Positions 7,943 through 17,019 are shown, counted from the stretch's first letter. The stretch is DNA of 64,000 nt from Lutispora sp003527145 (GCA_029983695.1 JASBZB010000003.1:62001-126000); one strand, 5' to 3'. A program made the numbers and translations. The notes: generated by a model not told the origin, from the sequence alone.

Positions 7943-9346
7943 ATGGGCAGCATATCTGCTTTTTACGCTATGCCTCATCCCCCCATCATAGTGCCTGAGG
8001 TAGGAAGAGGCGAGGAGAGAAAGATAAAGGCTACTTCCGATGCATTTGATAAAGCCGCAGCGGAGATAGCATCTATGAATGCAGATACAATAATTATAGT
8101 GACTCCTCATGGACCTGTGTTTAGTGATGCAGTGGCTTTGGCCTATGACAACAGCATAAAGGGAAACCTGGGGAAATTCGGTGCTCCTCAAGCAGCGTTT
8201 AAGGAAGAAATAGACATATCACTTACTGAGAAAATAATAGGGCTGGCTGAGGAAGAAGGCATTATGACGGCAGAGATAACCAAAAACTCTGCAAAGCGAT
8301 ACGGGATAGATTATGAGCTGGATCATGGCGCCATGGTGCCTCTATATTTTATTAACAAAAGGCTTTCAGCCTATAAGCTGGTGCATATAACCTATGGAAT
8401 GCTCCCTAAGATGCAGCTGTATAAGTTTGGCATGTGCGTAAGAAAAGCTGTAGAGGAAAGCGATTCCAGGGCTGTATTTATCGCAAGCGGAGACTTGTCT
8501 CATAAGCTTAGTGCTGAAGGCCCATATGGCTATGCAGCGGAGGGCGAAGCCTTTGATAGGGAGATCATATCCCTGCTGGAGGAAGGGGATGTCCAGGGCG
8601 TATTCAATATGGACTGCAATATTGTAGAAAAAGCTGCTGAGTGCGGCCTTCGTTCCTATTATATAATGCTTGGTGCTATGAACGGCTATAATATCAAAGG
8701 TCATCTTTTATCCTATGAAGGCACCTTTGGAGTAGGTTATGGAGTCATGAGCTTTTCTCTTGAAGCCGGTACAGATATGTACAATGCCCTGCTTGAGTCG
8801 GGCAAAAAAAGGTTCAGCGAGAAAATAAACAATTCAGACCCATATGTAAGGCTTGCTCGTGAAAGCCTCACCAATTATTTGCTTTATGGCAAATATATTG
8901 ATTATGAGCCTGCTTATGTGACAGAGGAGATGCGAAACACAAAAAGAGGGGTTTTTGTGTCTTTGAAAAAGGAGGGCCAGCTGAGAGGCTGTATAGGCAC
9001 CATCTTTCCTGTGACAGAAAATATCGCTGAGGAAATCATAAGGAATGCTGTGGAGGCAGGAACCCAAGATCCGAGGTTCAGCCCTGTAGCGGAAGCCGAA
9101 TTGGAGGAGATAGATTTTTCTGTGGATGTGCTCACTGAGGCCCGGAAGTCTTCAAAGGAAGAGCTGGATCCAGGAAAGTATGGCGTAATAGTCAGGTGGA
9201 GGGGAAAAACAGGGTTGCTGCTTCCTGATTTGGAAGGAGTAGATACTGTGGAGGAGCAGCTTGATATAGCCTTGCGCAAGGCAGGCATACCGAATGGAGC
9301 AGATTATTCTATCGAAAAATTCGAGGTTATAAGGCATAAGGAGTGA
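7943..9346 (+). CDS. Memo-like / AMMECR1 fusion protein (AmmeMemoRadiSam A+B)
   Basis: This 467-residue protein joins two domains. Residues 1-275 resemble the Memo/LigB class III extradiol dioxygenase fold, with candidate metal-site histidines in AMPHPPI, VTPHGPVF and LDHGAMVPLYF, and the ASGDLSHK segment. Residues 290-465 form an AMMECR1 domain, with the hallmark LRGCIGTIFP and TQDPRFSPV. Both occur with a radical SAM enzyme as the AmmeMemoRadiSam system, whose reaction is not established. Here that partner is encoded at 12176-13030. A terminator overlaps the stop codon. The domain calls are firm; function is unknown. Confidence 0.88.
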   Translation: MGSISAFYAMPHPPIIVPEVGRGEERKIKATSDAFDKAAAEIASMNADTIIIVTPHGPVFSDAVALAYDNSIKGNLGKFGAPQAAFKEEIDISLTEKIIGLAEEEGIMTAEITKNSAKRYGIDYELDHGAMVPLYFINKRLSAYKLVHITYGMLPKMQLYKFGMCVRKAVEESDSRAVFIASGDLSHKLSAEGPYGYAAEGEAFDREIISLLEEGDVQGVFNMDCNIVEKAAECGLRSYYIMLGAMNGYNIKGHLLSYEGTFGVGYGVMSFSLEAGTDMYNALLESGKKRFSEKINNSDPYVRLARESLTNYLLYGKYIDYEPAYVTEEMRNTKRGVFVSLKKEGQLRGCIGTIFPVTENIAEEIIRNAVEAGTQDPRFSPVAEAELEEIDFSVDVLTEARKSSKEELDPGKYGVIVRWRGKTGLLLPDLEGVDTVEEQLDIALRKAGIPNGADYSIEKFEVIRHKE

Positions 9347-9369
9347 TTTTTTCACTTCCTTATTTTTTT
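9336..9369 (+). terminator. Rho-independent terminator after the Memo/AMMECR1 gene
   Basis: ATAAGGAGTGA (9336-9346) pairs with TCACTTCCTTAT (9352-9363), with one bulge, and a run of seven T follows. It overlaps the TGA stop. Confidence 0.8.
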
Positions 9370-9570
9370 ACCCCGATGACAGAGAATAAATAAAACCGGC
9401 GACAATTTTTTGAATTGATTTTAAATTACGATAATATAAACATTGTAGAAATTTAACGAATTTAGTAGAATAAATATAAGTCGAGTACAGGGTTAGCGAT
9501 ATTATAGCACATCGGCAAGTACTGATTTCATATTGATATATGGCATAAGAATAGGGAAGGGGAAGTCTTT

Positions 9571-12135
9571 ATGAATATTGAGAAATTTTTTAAAAGAGTT
9601 ATTGAGGTGCTGCCTGATCCTATTTTTGCTATAGATAAAGAGGGAAAGATAATATTATGGAATAGTGCGATGGAAAGTCTTACAAGGGTAAAGCGAGAAG
9701 GAGCATTGGGCAAAGGAGACTATGCACATTCAGAAATATTTTACGGATACAAAAGACCGACACTCATAGATCTGGTGCTAAAACCGGATGAGGAAGCGGA
9801 GAAAAGGTATTATACAGGCTTCATGAGAAATGGAGAAGGTGCCGTAGAGGGTGAGACATTCAGTTCAAAATTGGATTATTATGACTGGGGAAAAGCGGTG
9901 CCTATTTTTAATGATGAGGGAGAAGTCGAAGCGGTAGTATCCATATCAAGAGATATAAGTGAGAATATAAAGTTTCAAAAACAGCAGGATATATTGCTTA
10001 AAAGATATGAGACTCTTTTTGTCAATAGCCCTGATGGGATTGCGTGTTTTGATAAGGACCATACCATATTTGATGTTAATGAAAGCTTTTTAAGGATTTT
10101 CGGATATACGAGAGAAGAGTGTATAGGAAGGAACCTTGATGACCTGGTGGTGCCGAGAAAGTTAAAAGAAAAAGCGGTGCAAATGACCGAAGAGCTGTTT
10201 GTGAAAGGCATAGTAGATTTTGAAGACGTAAGATATACAAAGATGGGGGTTCCTATAGTAGTAAATATCAGGGCTATTCTTATGAAGGTGGAAGATGAAC
10301 TGCTGGGAGGCTATGGTATATATACGAATGTCACTGAAAGGGCGAGATATAAGGAAGATCTGGAGTCGACCAATGTGGAGTTGGAGGCCACCATAGAGCA
10401 GCTGGTATCCAACGAGGAAGAGCTGAGAGCTCAGTATGATGAGATACAGGAGTATTCGGAAAAGAATGAAGAGTTAAGGCAAAAATATGAAATAGCCATT
10501 GAAGCAACCGGCAGCTTCATATGGGAGATAAACACCAGGAAAAAAACAATAGAATTCTCAAAGAATTTTGTGGACTTAGTTGGTTATAAAGCTATTCAAA
10601 AGGAGAGCATCTATGAGATAATCAATGAAGTCGTTCATGAAGAGGATAAAAGCTTGCTGATCCATGAGATCGATAGATGTATTGATGGGACAGGAGAGGA
10701 GATCGATACACAGATTAGAATTATTGACAAAGATGATGAGATCCATTGGTATATGATAAGAGGCAAGGGGATCAAAGGCAAGAGAGATAGGATCAATGCC
10801 CTTCATGGAGTGATGATTGATATTACTGAGATGAAGCATAAGGAAGAGTATATCAAATTCTTGGCAGTTTATGATCCTTTAACGGGACTTTATAATAGAA
10901 GGAAGCTTACAGAAATATTGGTGAAGGAGCTGGGGAACGATAAAAAGGGAGCTCTGCTTTTGTTGGATATAGATGACTTCAAAAATATAAATGATGTTTT
11001 GGGGCATGTCTATGGAGATGAATTGCTGAAACGCTTTGCAGCATTGCTCAAGGATTGGGCCGCTGAAAACACAATTCCCTTTAGATTTGGGGGAGATGAA
11101 TTCCTCATTCTTATTAAAGAAGAGGAGCCTCATAAGATAGCAGAGCATGCTCAAAATTTGAAAAATATTATTAGGAATAGAATCATTGTAGATAATATGG
11201 AAAACGGCATAACTGTGACTGCGGGCATAGTTCAATACCCCGGTGACGGAACCGGTATTGATGAGCTTCTGAGCAAAGCGGACATCGCAATGTATAGCGC
11301 TAAGAAATCCGGCAAGAACAGATACTTATTCTTTGATGAAAAGATGAAGGAGAAATTCAATGATAAGATCAATATAGAGAACACATTGCGAAAAGCTCTT
11401 AGGAATGAAAACTTTTTATTGCTTTACCAGCCTATAATAGAAACAAGGACAGGATATATTTCCTCTTTTGAAGCTCTTTTGAGAATAAGAGACAATAATA
11501 TTCCTCCTGAGGAATTTATACCTATAGCGGAAGAAACAGGACTTATATTGCCCATAGGGAAATGGGTGATAGAAGAAGCGGTAAGACAGATAAGCATATG
11601 GGCTGGAAAAGGTTATAAGCCGGTGCCTGTATCTGTAAACTTATCTCCAAGACAGTTTTATGATGTCAGTCTGGTTGAATATATCAGCAAAATATTAGAG
11701 GATTATGGTGTAGACCCTTCGCTGCTGGAGATAGAAATAACGGAAAACATTTTTGCAGAGAAAAAACATGAAATAATAAATATTCTAAACAGGTTAAAAG
11801 CTTTGGGAGTAATAATTTCCCTGGATGATTTCGGGACAGGCTATTCTTCGTTGAATTATCTCACTTTTATGCCCATAGATAAAATAAAGCTGGATAAGAG
11901 CCTCAAGGATAAATTTATAGAATTGGAAAGCATAAAGATAATGGGCAGGTTGATAGCGCTCATACATGGCCTGAATATGAAGGTAGTGACTGAAGGCGTA
12001 GAGGAGATAGAGGAATTCAAAAGGATGAAAAGAGCCGGGAGCGATTACCTTCAGGGATACTTATTCAGCAAGCCTATAAAACAGGAAGAAGTGGAAAAGA
12101 TTTTCAATAAGAATTATATGGATTTGCTGTCCTAG
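9571..12135 (+). CDS. PAS-GGDEF-EAL cyclic di-GMP turnover protein
   Basis: This 854-residue soluble protein has three PAS-type sensor domains (roughly residues 7-130, 145-255 and 305-430), a coiled coil, a GGDEF domain and an EAL domain. The signature residues are intact: GGDEF near 507-511 and EAL near 634-636, with DDFGTGYSSL in the EAL domain. No RxxD inhibitory site is seen just before GGDEF. It could therefore both make and degrade cyclic di-GMP, and which activity dominates cannot be read from sequence. No membrane segment is present. It lies between the two parts of the AmmeMemoRadiSam system. Confidence 0.93.
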   Translation: MNIEKFFKRVIEVLPDPIFAIDKEGKIILWNSAMESLTRVKREGALGKGDYAHSEIFYGYKRPTLIDLVLKPDEEAEKRYYTGFMRNGEGAVEGETFSSKLDYYDWGKAVPIFNDEGEVEAVVSISRDISENIKFQKQQDILLKRYETLFVNSPDGIACFDKDHTIFDVNESFLRIFGYTREECIGRNLDDLVVPRKLKEKAVQMTEELFVKGIVDFEDVRYTKMGVPIVVNIRAILMKVEDELLGGYGIYTNVTERARYKEDLESTNVELEATIEQLVSNEEELRAQYDEIQEYSEKNEELRQKYEIAIEATGSFIWEINTRKKTIEFSKNFVDLVGYKAIQKESIYEIINEVVHEEDKSLLIHEIDRCIDGTGEEIDTQIRIIDKDDEIHWYMIRGKGIKGKRDRINALHGVMIDITEMKHKEEYIKFLAVYDPLTGLYNRRKLTEILVKELGNDKKGALLLLDIDDFKNINDVLGHVYGDELLKRFAALLKDWAAENTIPFRFGGDEFLILIKEEEPHKIAEHAQNLKNIIRNRIIVDNMENGITVTAGIVQYPGDGTGIDELLSKADIAMYSAKKSGKNRYLFFDEKMKEKFNDKINIENTLRKALRNENFLLLYQPIIETRTGYISSFEALLRIRDNNIPPEEFIPIAEETGLILPIGKWVIEEAVRQISIWAGKGYKPVPVSVNLSPRQFYDVSLVEYISKILEDYGVDPSLLEIEITENIFAEKKHEIINILNRLKALGVIISLDDFGTGYSSLNYLTFMPIDKIKLDKSLKDKFIELESIKIMGRLIALIHGLNMKVVTEGVEEIEEFKRMKRAGSDYLQGYLFSKPIKQEEVEKIFNKNYMDLLS

Positions 12136-12175
12136 CTTCTCCTGTGAAATTTTAGATCATACGAGGAGTGGTTTT

Positions 12176-13030
12176 ATGATAAAGGATGCGGAATTTTGGG
12201 AAAAGCATGATGATAAAATAAGATGCTTATTATGTCCTCACAGCTGCGTGATAGCACAGGGTAAATCCGGATTGTGCTCTGTTAGAACCAACGTGAATGA
12301 TGCTCTCAGTACTATGAACTATGGAGAGATAACAGCAATAGCCATGGACCCTATAGAAAAGAAGCCTTTGTATCGATTTGAGCCGGGAAGGAAAATACTA
12401 TCTGTGGGCAGCTTCGGCTGCAACTTTTCTTGTGATTTTTGCCAAAATTATTCGATAGCTCATTACAGAGCCGAGAGCAGGTATATATCACCGGATGAGC
12501 TGGCAGAGCTTTGCAGATCTGCGGAGGACAATATAGGCCTTGCCTTTACCTACAATGAACCATCCATATGGTATGAATATGTGTATGATACCTCAAAGTT
12601 GCTGAAGGAAAGATATCCTGAGTTTAAGGCGGTTCTGATTACCAATGGATATATCCAAAGGGAGCCTCTATTAAAGCTTCTCCCCTATGTGGATGCCATG
12701 AATATTGATTTAAAGGCCTTCCATAAGGATTATTACAGGAATGTATGCGGCGGAGATATAGAGCATGTGAAAAGAACCATAGAAGAGTCCTATGATAAAT
12801 GTCATGTAGAAATAACTACGCTTTTGGTCGGCGGCCTCAATGATTCGCCAGAAGAAGTAGCAAGTATAGCTTCTTATTTAGCCAGTTTGGATAGGGATAT
12901 TCCCCTTCACCTGTCCCGGTATTTCCCAACCTACAAGATGACTCTGCCCCCCACGGATATAGATGTGATGCTAAAAAGCAGGGATATTGCCCGGCAATAT
13001 CTGAATCATGTATATTTGGGAAATATGTAA
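12176..13030 (+). CDS. AmmeMemoRadiSam system radical SAM enzyme
   Basis: This 284-residue protein resembles pyruvate formate-lyase-activating enzymes. The radical SAM cluster motif is Cys82-x3-Cys86-x2-Cys89 in GCNFSCDFCQNYS. An extra N-terminal cysteine set (C17, C20, C24, C34) matches the AmrS-type subfamily. The GLAFTYNEPSIWYEY and VDAMNIDLKAF segments belong to the TIM-barrel core. The substrate is unknown, but genome association links it to Memo and AMMECR1 proteins, fused here at 7943-9346. A GAGGAGTGG ribosome site precedes the ATG, and a terminator follows 14 bases after the stop. Confidence 0.9.
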   Translation: MIKDAEFWEKHDDKIRCLLCPHSCVIAQGKSGLCSVRTNVNDALSTMNYGEITAIAMDPIEKKPLYRFEPGRKILSVGSFGCNFSCDFCQNYSIAHYRAESRYISPDELAELCRSAEDNIGLAFTYNEPSIWYEYVYDTSKLLKERYPEFKAVLITNGYIQREPLLKLLPYVDAMNIDLKAFHKDYYRNVCGGDIEHVKRTIEESYDKCHVEITTLLVGGLNDSPEEVASIASYLASLDRDIPLHLSRYFPTYKMTLPPTDIDVMLKSRDIARQYLNHVYLGNM

Positions 13031-13043
13031 ATAATGCTAAAGA

Positions 13044-13091
13044 AAATCCTTTATTATTACGATATATATTAATAAAGGATTTAATTTTTTT
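13044..13091 (+). terminator. Rho-independent terminator before the flagellar genes
   Basis: A perfect 13-bp stem (13044-13056 with 13070-13082) is followed by a run of eight T. It separates the radical SAM gene from flaG. Confidence 0.85.
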
Positions 13092-13109
13092 CCATGGAGG
13101 GAGATAATT

Positions 13110-13508
13110 GTGAGAATTGAGTCTGTAACGAATATTTCGCCTATGCAGAAAACTGCTAGTATCAGCAGCGAAGTGAGAAAAAATGCGAGCAATGTACAGC
13201 CAATAAGCAGCAATAGCAATAGTCAGAAGGATAACTACAGCTATCAGGAGTTGTCTCAAAAAACAAAATATGAGCTTTCTATTGATGAATCCGTATGGAT
13301 AAACATGATAGAGAGGGCTAACAAAGCCATTACCGGTGCCACCTGCAGCTTTGAGTATTCAATACATGAAAGCACAAAACAGATTATGGTGAAGGTTATC
13401 AATAGAGATACGAAAGAGATTATAAGGGAAATCCCACCGGAAAAGATACTTGATATGGTAGCCAAGATGTGGGAGATGGCAGGTATCTTGGTGGATGAAA
13501 GGAGGTAG
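13110..13508 (+). CDS. flaG: FlaG family flagellar protein
   Basis: This 132-residue protein has a low-complexity Ser/Asn-rich N-terminus and a C-terminal FlaG domain, with CSFEYSIHESTKQIMVKVINRDT and EIIREIPPEKILDMVAKMWE. FlaG proteins influence filament length in several bacteria and are usually encoded next to fliD, as here (5 bases apart). Translation starts at GTG 13110 behind GGAGGGAG at 13097-13104. It opens the flaG-fliD-fliS run, which has its own terminator at each end. Confidence 0.9.
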   Translation: MRIESVTNISPMQKTASISSEVRKNASNVQPISSNSNSQKDNYSYQELSQKTKYELSIDESVWINMIERANKAITGATCSFEYSIHESTKQIMVKVINRDTKEIIREIPPEKILDMVAKMWEMAGILVDERR

Positions 13509-13513
13509 ATATT

Positions 13514-15151
13514 ATGGTTAATAATATCTCAGGTATGTTAAATTCGAAGCTAAGATTTACCGGTATGGCTTCAGGACTTGATACCGACAGCATCATTCAG
13601 CAGATGATGCGCGTAGAGAGGATGAAGGTTGACAAGGTCAAACAGGACAAACAGCTGTTGGAGTGGAAAAGAGACGACTACAGATCCTTCAGCAGTATAC
13701 TGAAAGGTTTTAAGGATGAGTTTTTTGATGCTATCAGGCCTGCCAGCAATATGAGGTCAGCAAACACCTATTATGCATATAAGAGCAAGTATTCGGTAGA
13801 GGGTGTTGTAACCGCATCGGCGAACTCCCAGGTTTCTATGATGGAGCACACGATTAAGGTCAATAAGATGGCTGATACGGCCAAAATTTCCGGAGCACAG
13901 AATATAGTGCCTGGTGATGATGAAAGTTTAAGCCTTAGCGATACAATAGAAACGGTAAGGGATAAATTAGGCGGAGATGCTAGTGGTATAACTTTTACAG
14001 CAGAAGGAAAGCTTAAGTTTGAAATAAATGATAAAACGATAGAAATTGATAAAGGTAAAAAACTTTCTGATCTTATGTCCGTCATAAACAATGGCGAAGC
14101 TGGTGTAAAGATTTCCTATAGCTCATTTTTAGATAAGTTTGAGATGGTCAGCAAGTCTACTGGGGCAAGTGCAAGGATTGAGATCAAGGATGACAGCGGC
14201 TTTTTCGATGCTATCGGCTTTAATAAAGACGGAGATGCTACGTATGTGGCCAAAGCTTATGGCGAAGATGCTGCGTTTGAGCTTGATGGCAAAGCTTCTA
14301 CCAACGCTTCCAACATATTCACCATTGACGGAGTAACCTACACTCTGAATGGCCTAGGGGAAACCAAGGTAACCATTGCCCAGGATACGGATGCCATATT
14401 TGACAGGATAAAGACTTTTATAGACAAATACAATGAGATCGTAGACAAAATAACTGCTAAGACAAACGAATCAAGGCCCAAAAGCGGAGGGAGATACGGT
14501 TCATATTACCTGCCTCTCACAGATGACCAAAGGGATGCGATGAATGAAGATGAAATTAAAAAGTGGGAAGAAAACGCCAAAAAAGGTCTTGTCAGAAATG
14601 ACGGTCTGTTGAGCAACGTATTATATAACTTGAGAAGAGCTATGGGAGACAATACGGGAGCAGGAACCCTTGCTTCCATAGGCATTTCTACAGGAGATTG
14701 GAGAGAAGGCGCCAGGCTCAATATTAATGATGAAAAGCTGAAAAAAGCTATTGCCGATAATCCGGACAAGGTAATGGAGATATTTGCGAAGCAGCCTGAG
14801 AAAAGATATGATCCAAATGCAACTGCAGCTGAAAGAAAAGAAAGATATGACGGAAGCGGCATAATAGAAAGGCTTTTTGATGTAATCGAGGATAATATAA
14901 GAACTACAAGGAATGCAGACGGCAAGAAGGGCTTGCTCTTAGAGAAAGCAGGAATAATCGGTGATTTGACAGAATTCGAAAGTACTATGGTCAAGCAGAT
15001 TGGCGACAAGGAAAAGCTGATATATGATCTTACAGAGAAGCTTTACGATAAAGAGAATGCTCTTTATATGAAGTTTGCAGCATTAGAAACCGCCTTAAGC
15101 AGGATGAATTCTCAGTCTGCATGGTTGGCACAGAGCTTTGGAGGCAAGTAA
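13514..15151 (+). CDS. fliD: Flagellar filament capping protein (hook-associated protein 2)
   Basis: This 545-residue protein has the FliD N-terminal domain (FTGMASGLDTDSIIQQMMRVE) and a C-terminal FliD domain ending in a coiled region (LYDKENALYMKFAALETALSRM). The cap sits at the filament tip and helps flagellin subunits fold into place. The middle part is variable in the family. The ribosome site is the GGAGG at the end of flaG, whose stop is 5 bases upstream. fliS, the flagellin chaperone, follows. Length and order are normal for Firmicutes. Confidence 0.95.
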   Translation: MVNNISGMLNSKLRFTGMASGLDTDSIIQQMMRVERMKVDKVKQDKQLLEWKRDDYRSFSSILKGFKDEFFDAIRPASNMRSANTYYAYKSKYSVEGVVTASANSQVSMMEHTIKVNKMADTAKISGAQNIVPGDDESLSLSDTIETVRDKLGGDASGITFTAEGKLKFEINDKTIEIDKGKKLSDLMSVINNGEAGVKISYSSFLDKFEMVSKSTGASARIEIKDDSGFFDAIGFNKDGDATYVAKAYGEDAAFELDGKASTNASNIFTIDGVTYTLNGLGETKVTIAQDTDAIFDRIKTFIDKYNEIVDKITAKTNESRPKSGGRYGSYYLPLTDDQRDAMNEDEIKKWEENAKKGLVRNDGLLSNVLYNLRRAMGDNTGAGTLASIGISTGDWREGARLNINDEKLKKAIADNPDKVMEIFAKQPEKRYDPNATAAERKERYDGSGIIERLFDVIEDNIRTTRNADGKKGLLLEKAGIIGDLTEFESTMVKQIGDKEKLIYDLTEKLYDKENALYMKFAALETALSRMNSQSAWLAQSFGGK

Positions 15152-15183
15152 GGATAAAGAATCGAAATGGGGGAGACAGATTT

Positions 15184-15576
15184 ATGGTAACAGCAAATCC
15201 ATATCAGCAATATCAGCAAAACGTGATCAATACATCCACGCCTCAAGAATTGACTCTGATGCTATATAACGGATTGGTGAAATTTCTGAAGCTTGGGATA
15301 GAAGCTATTGAGGAGAATAACCCTCAAAGCGCGCATAATAACATTATTAAAGCTCAAAATATAATAGAAGAATTTATGAGCACTTTGAATATGGATTATG
15401 ATATTTCTAAAAATTTATACTCTATTTATGAATATATGAACTGGCAGCTGGTAAATGCAAATATTAAAAAGGATAAGGCTGCCATAGAAGAGGTAGTGGT
15501 TTTTGCAGAAGATTTGAGAAATACTTGGTCTCAGGCTATGAAATTGGCCAAAAACCGCCAGACAGTGAATAAATAA
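15184..15576 (+). CDS. fliS: Flagellin export chaperone
   Basis: This 130-residue helical protein starts MVTANPYQQYQQN, the usual FliS opening, and continues with TSTPQELTLMLYNGLVKFLK. FliS binds flagellin C-termini in the cytoplasm and keeps them unfolded for export. I chose ATG 15184, behind a GGGGGAGA ribosome site at 15168-15175. An in-frame ATG at 15121 lies within fliD and would add 21 unrelated residues. A terminator begins directly after the stop codon. Confidence 0.94.
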   Translation: MVTANPYQQYQQNVINTSTPQELTLMLYNGLVKFLKLGIEAIEENNPQSAHNNIIKAQNIIEEFMSTLNMDYDISKNLYSIYEYMNWQLVNANIKKDKAAIEEVVVFAEDLRNTWSQAMKLAKNRQTVNK

Positions 15577-15604
15577 GGGCATGGTGATCATGCCCTGTTT
15601 TTTT
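15577..15604 (+). terminator. Rho-independent terminator after fliS
   Basis: GGGCATG (15577-15583) pairs with CATGCCC (15589-15595) around a five-base loop, followed by TGTTTTTTT. Confidence 0.92.
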
Positions 15605-15615
15605 GAGGTGATAAT

Positions 15616-16101
15616 ATGGATATGGATGTAATGGATATGATATCAAAGCTTCAGAGCTTGCTGGAGCAAAAGAAAACTTCTATGGAATCAATACATAAGC
15701 TGACTTTAGCTCAAAAAGCTGATATTGATAAAAACCAGGGAGAAAACTTGAGCAGATTTATAGATGAAAAGCAAAAAGAAATCGATAGGATCGAAGATAT
15801 TGATCAAGCTTTTGCCGAAATCTATCAGCTTATGAAATCAAAGTTAAAGGTGGATACTTTGGATAGCATAGACGCCGAAAGCTATCCCCAGCTGAAAATT
15901 GTTAAAAAAATTACAGGTGAAATTCTGGATTTGGCTGGTGATATAATGAAGCTAGAGGAGGAAAACAAAGGCAGAGTTTCGGACTTGATCGATGGTATAA
16001 AAAGACAATTAAAGACAGTAAAGCTTGGGAAAAAATCATTAAAAGCATATGAAACACCTAATGTTAATGTAGGCGGAGTATATATTGATAGAAAAAAGTA
16101 G
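15616..16101 (+). CDS. FlgN/FliT-like flagellar chaperone candidate
   Basis: This 161-residue protein is a long helical, charged protein with heptad patterns (MISKLQSLLEQKKTSMESI and FIDEKQKEIDRIEDIDQAF). It matches the general form of FlgN-like export chaperones for hook-associated proteins. The location just after fliS supports this. It sits downstream of the fliS terminator, with its own GAGGTGAT ribosome site, so it may depend on read-through. I see no single motif that proves the family, so the name is provisional. Confidence 0.6.
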   Translation: MDMDVMDMISKLQSLLEQKKTSMESIHKLTLAQKADIDKNQGENLSRFIDEKQKEIDRIEDIDQAFAEIYQLMKSKLKVDTLDSIDAESYPQLKIVKKITGEILDLAGDIMKLEEENKGRVSDLIDGIKRQLKTVKLGKKSLKAYETPNVNVGGVYIDRKK

Positions 16102-16147
16102 AATTCGTACAATTTGTACAAATATTTAATAAATACATACAAAAATC

Positions 16148-16176
16148 TTGTATATTCTAATAATAAAGTATATAAT
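16148..16176 (+). promoter_or_regulatory. SigA-type promoter of the structured RNA
   Basis: TTGTAT at 16148-16153 and a perfect TATAAT at 16171-16176 are separated by 17 bases. A start about 7-10 bases later would fall near 16184-16190, just before the first base of the paired RNA domain at 16191. Confidence 0.8.
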
Positions 16177-16190
16177 ATAAAAGTAGTAAA

Positions 16191-16393
16191 TTACCAGGTC
16201 TGTGGTTGAAAATCGATGCCAGTCGCAGGCAAAGCGATCCACGTAAACAAAGTAAATACTTTGCGAGCATGGTGCGGCTTAGGGGTAAGTCCGTCCAGGT
16301 TTTAACCTGAGAGGAGCTGTAGTGAGGGGCATAACTGCTTGAGCGAAACTTCCCGGCGGCGAGTGTGGGGGCAAAGACCAGGTCAGCTGGTAA
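16191..16393 (+). ncRNA. Structured non-coding RNA, probably the raiA-motif RNA
   Basis: About 203 bases are closed by TTACCAG (16191-16197) pairing with CTGGTAA (16387-16393). Inside are many G+C-rich paired segments, unlike the A+T-rich surroundings, and no open reading frame. A strong promoter lies immediately upstream. Length, closed form and position (a zinc-ribbon gene, then hpf/raiA, downstream) fit the raiA motif, a large Firmicute RNA often encoded near raiA. I assign it by context and shape, not by a covariance search. A further hairpin (16421-16424 with 16468-16471, plus inner pairs) lies between the RNA and the next gene. Confidence 0.62.
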
Positions 16394-16510
16394 ATTTATA
16401 TTATCGGGTATATGTGATTAGGTCAAGAACGTTTTTCTGGAAACTTAAATCCCAAAAAAAGTTCTGGAGACCGGCACTAGCCTAAAGTATTTAAGGAAAG
16501 AGGGATTTTC

Positions 16511-16792
16511 ATGTTTCAGGACAAAACGTTAGTATGCAAGGATTGCGGTCAGGATTTCGTGTTCACCGTTGGAGAACAGGAATTCTACGCAGAAAAAGGT
16601 TTCCAGAACGAACCTGCAAGATGCAAAGATTGCAGGACTGCTAGAAAAGCAAGCAGCAATGGCGGTGCAAAAAGAGAAAGAGTAATGTATGATGCAGTAT
16701 GCGCAGAATGCGGCAAAGAGACTCAGGTTCCTTTCAAACCAACAAATGATAGACCTGTATATTGCAAGGAATGCTTTGACGCTAGAAGATAA
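16511..16792 (+). CDS. Zinc-ribbon domain protein
   Basis: This 93-residue protein carries four Cys-x-x-Cys pairs: C9/C12, C38/C41, C64/C67 and C85/C88, enough for two zinc ribbons. The segments VCKDCGQDFVFTVGEQEFYAEKGF and YDAVCAECGKETQVPF match the probable zinc-ribbon family of Firmicutes. The rest is basic and could bind nucleic acid, but no role is established. It lies about 120 bases downstream of the structured RNA and may be on the same transcript. A terminator follows. Confidence 0.85.
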   Translation: MFQDKTLVCKDCGQDFVFTVGEQEFYAEKGFQNEPARCKDCRTARKASSNGGAKRERVMYDAVCAECGKETQVPFKPTNDRPVYCKECFDARR

Positions 16793-16807
16793 AAAGGTAA
16801 ATAAAAT

Positions 16808-16830
16808 AGCCACATTATGTGGCTTTTTTA
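16808..16830 (+). terminator. Rho-independent terminator after the zinc-ribbon gene
   Basis: AGCCACA pairs with TGTGGCT around a short loop and is followed by six T. Confidence 0.9.
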
Positions 16831-16963
16831 TTTATCTTTTTTAATGTATTTATATAAGCGAATAGCAAATTTTTATACATGCATGGTTTCTAGAGATTTC
16901 GACATTTTTTTCTTTCACAGGTAATCAACAATCTTTCAACAGTATTAACCTTGGAAACTCAAG

Positions 16964-17019
16964 TTATCAACAAAGTTATGCACATTATCCACAGGATGGG
17001 GTCAATTATATGTGGATAA
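16964..17019. promoter_or_regulatory. Cluster of DnaA-box-like sequences
   Basis: Four nonamers close to the DnaA box TTATNCACA lie in 56 bases: TTATCAACA (16964-16972), TTATGCACA (16976-16984), TTATCCACA (16985-16993) and an inverted TTATCCACA (17011-17019). Two are perfect consensus boxes and one is a strong match. The following 300 bases up to hpf are very A+T-rich, with no gene. The neighbouring genes are not those of a chromosomal origin, so a titration or regulatory cluster is more likely than oriC. Confidence 0.6.

Noticed and set aside
9477..9503. Sigma-D (flagellar) promoter before the GGDEF-EAL gene
   Set aside because: TAAG followed by GCGATAT resembles the consensus only in part, with several mismatches, so I did not list it as a feature.
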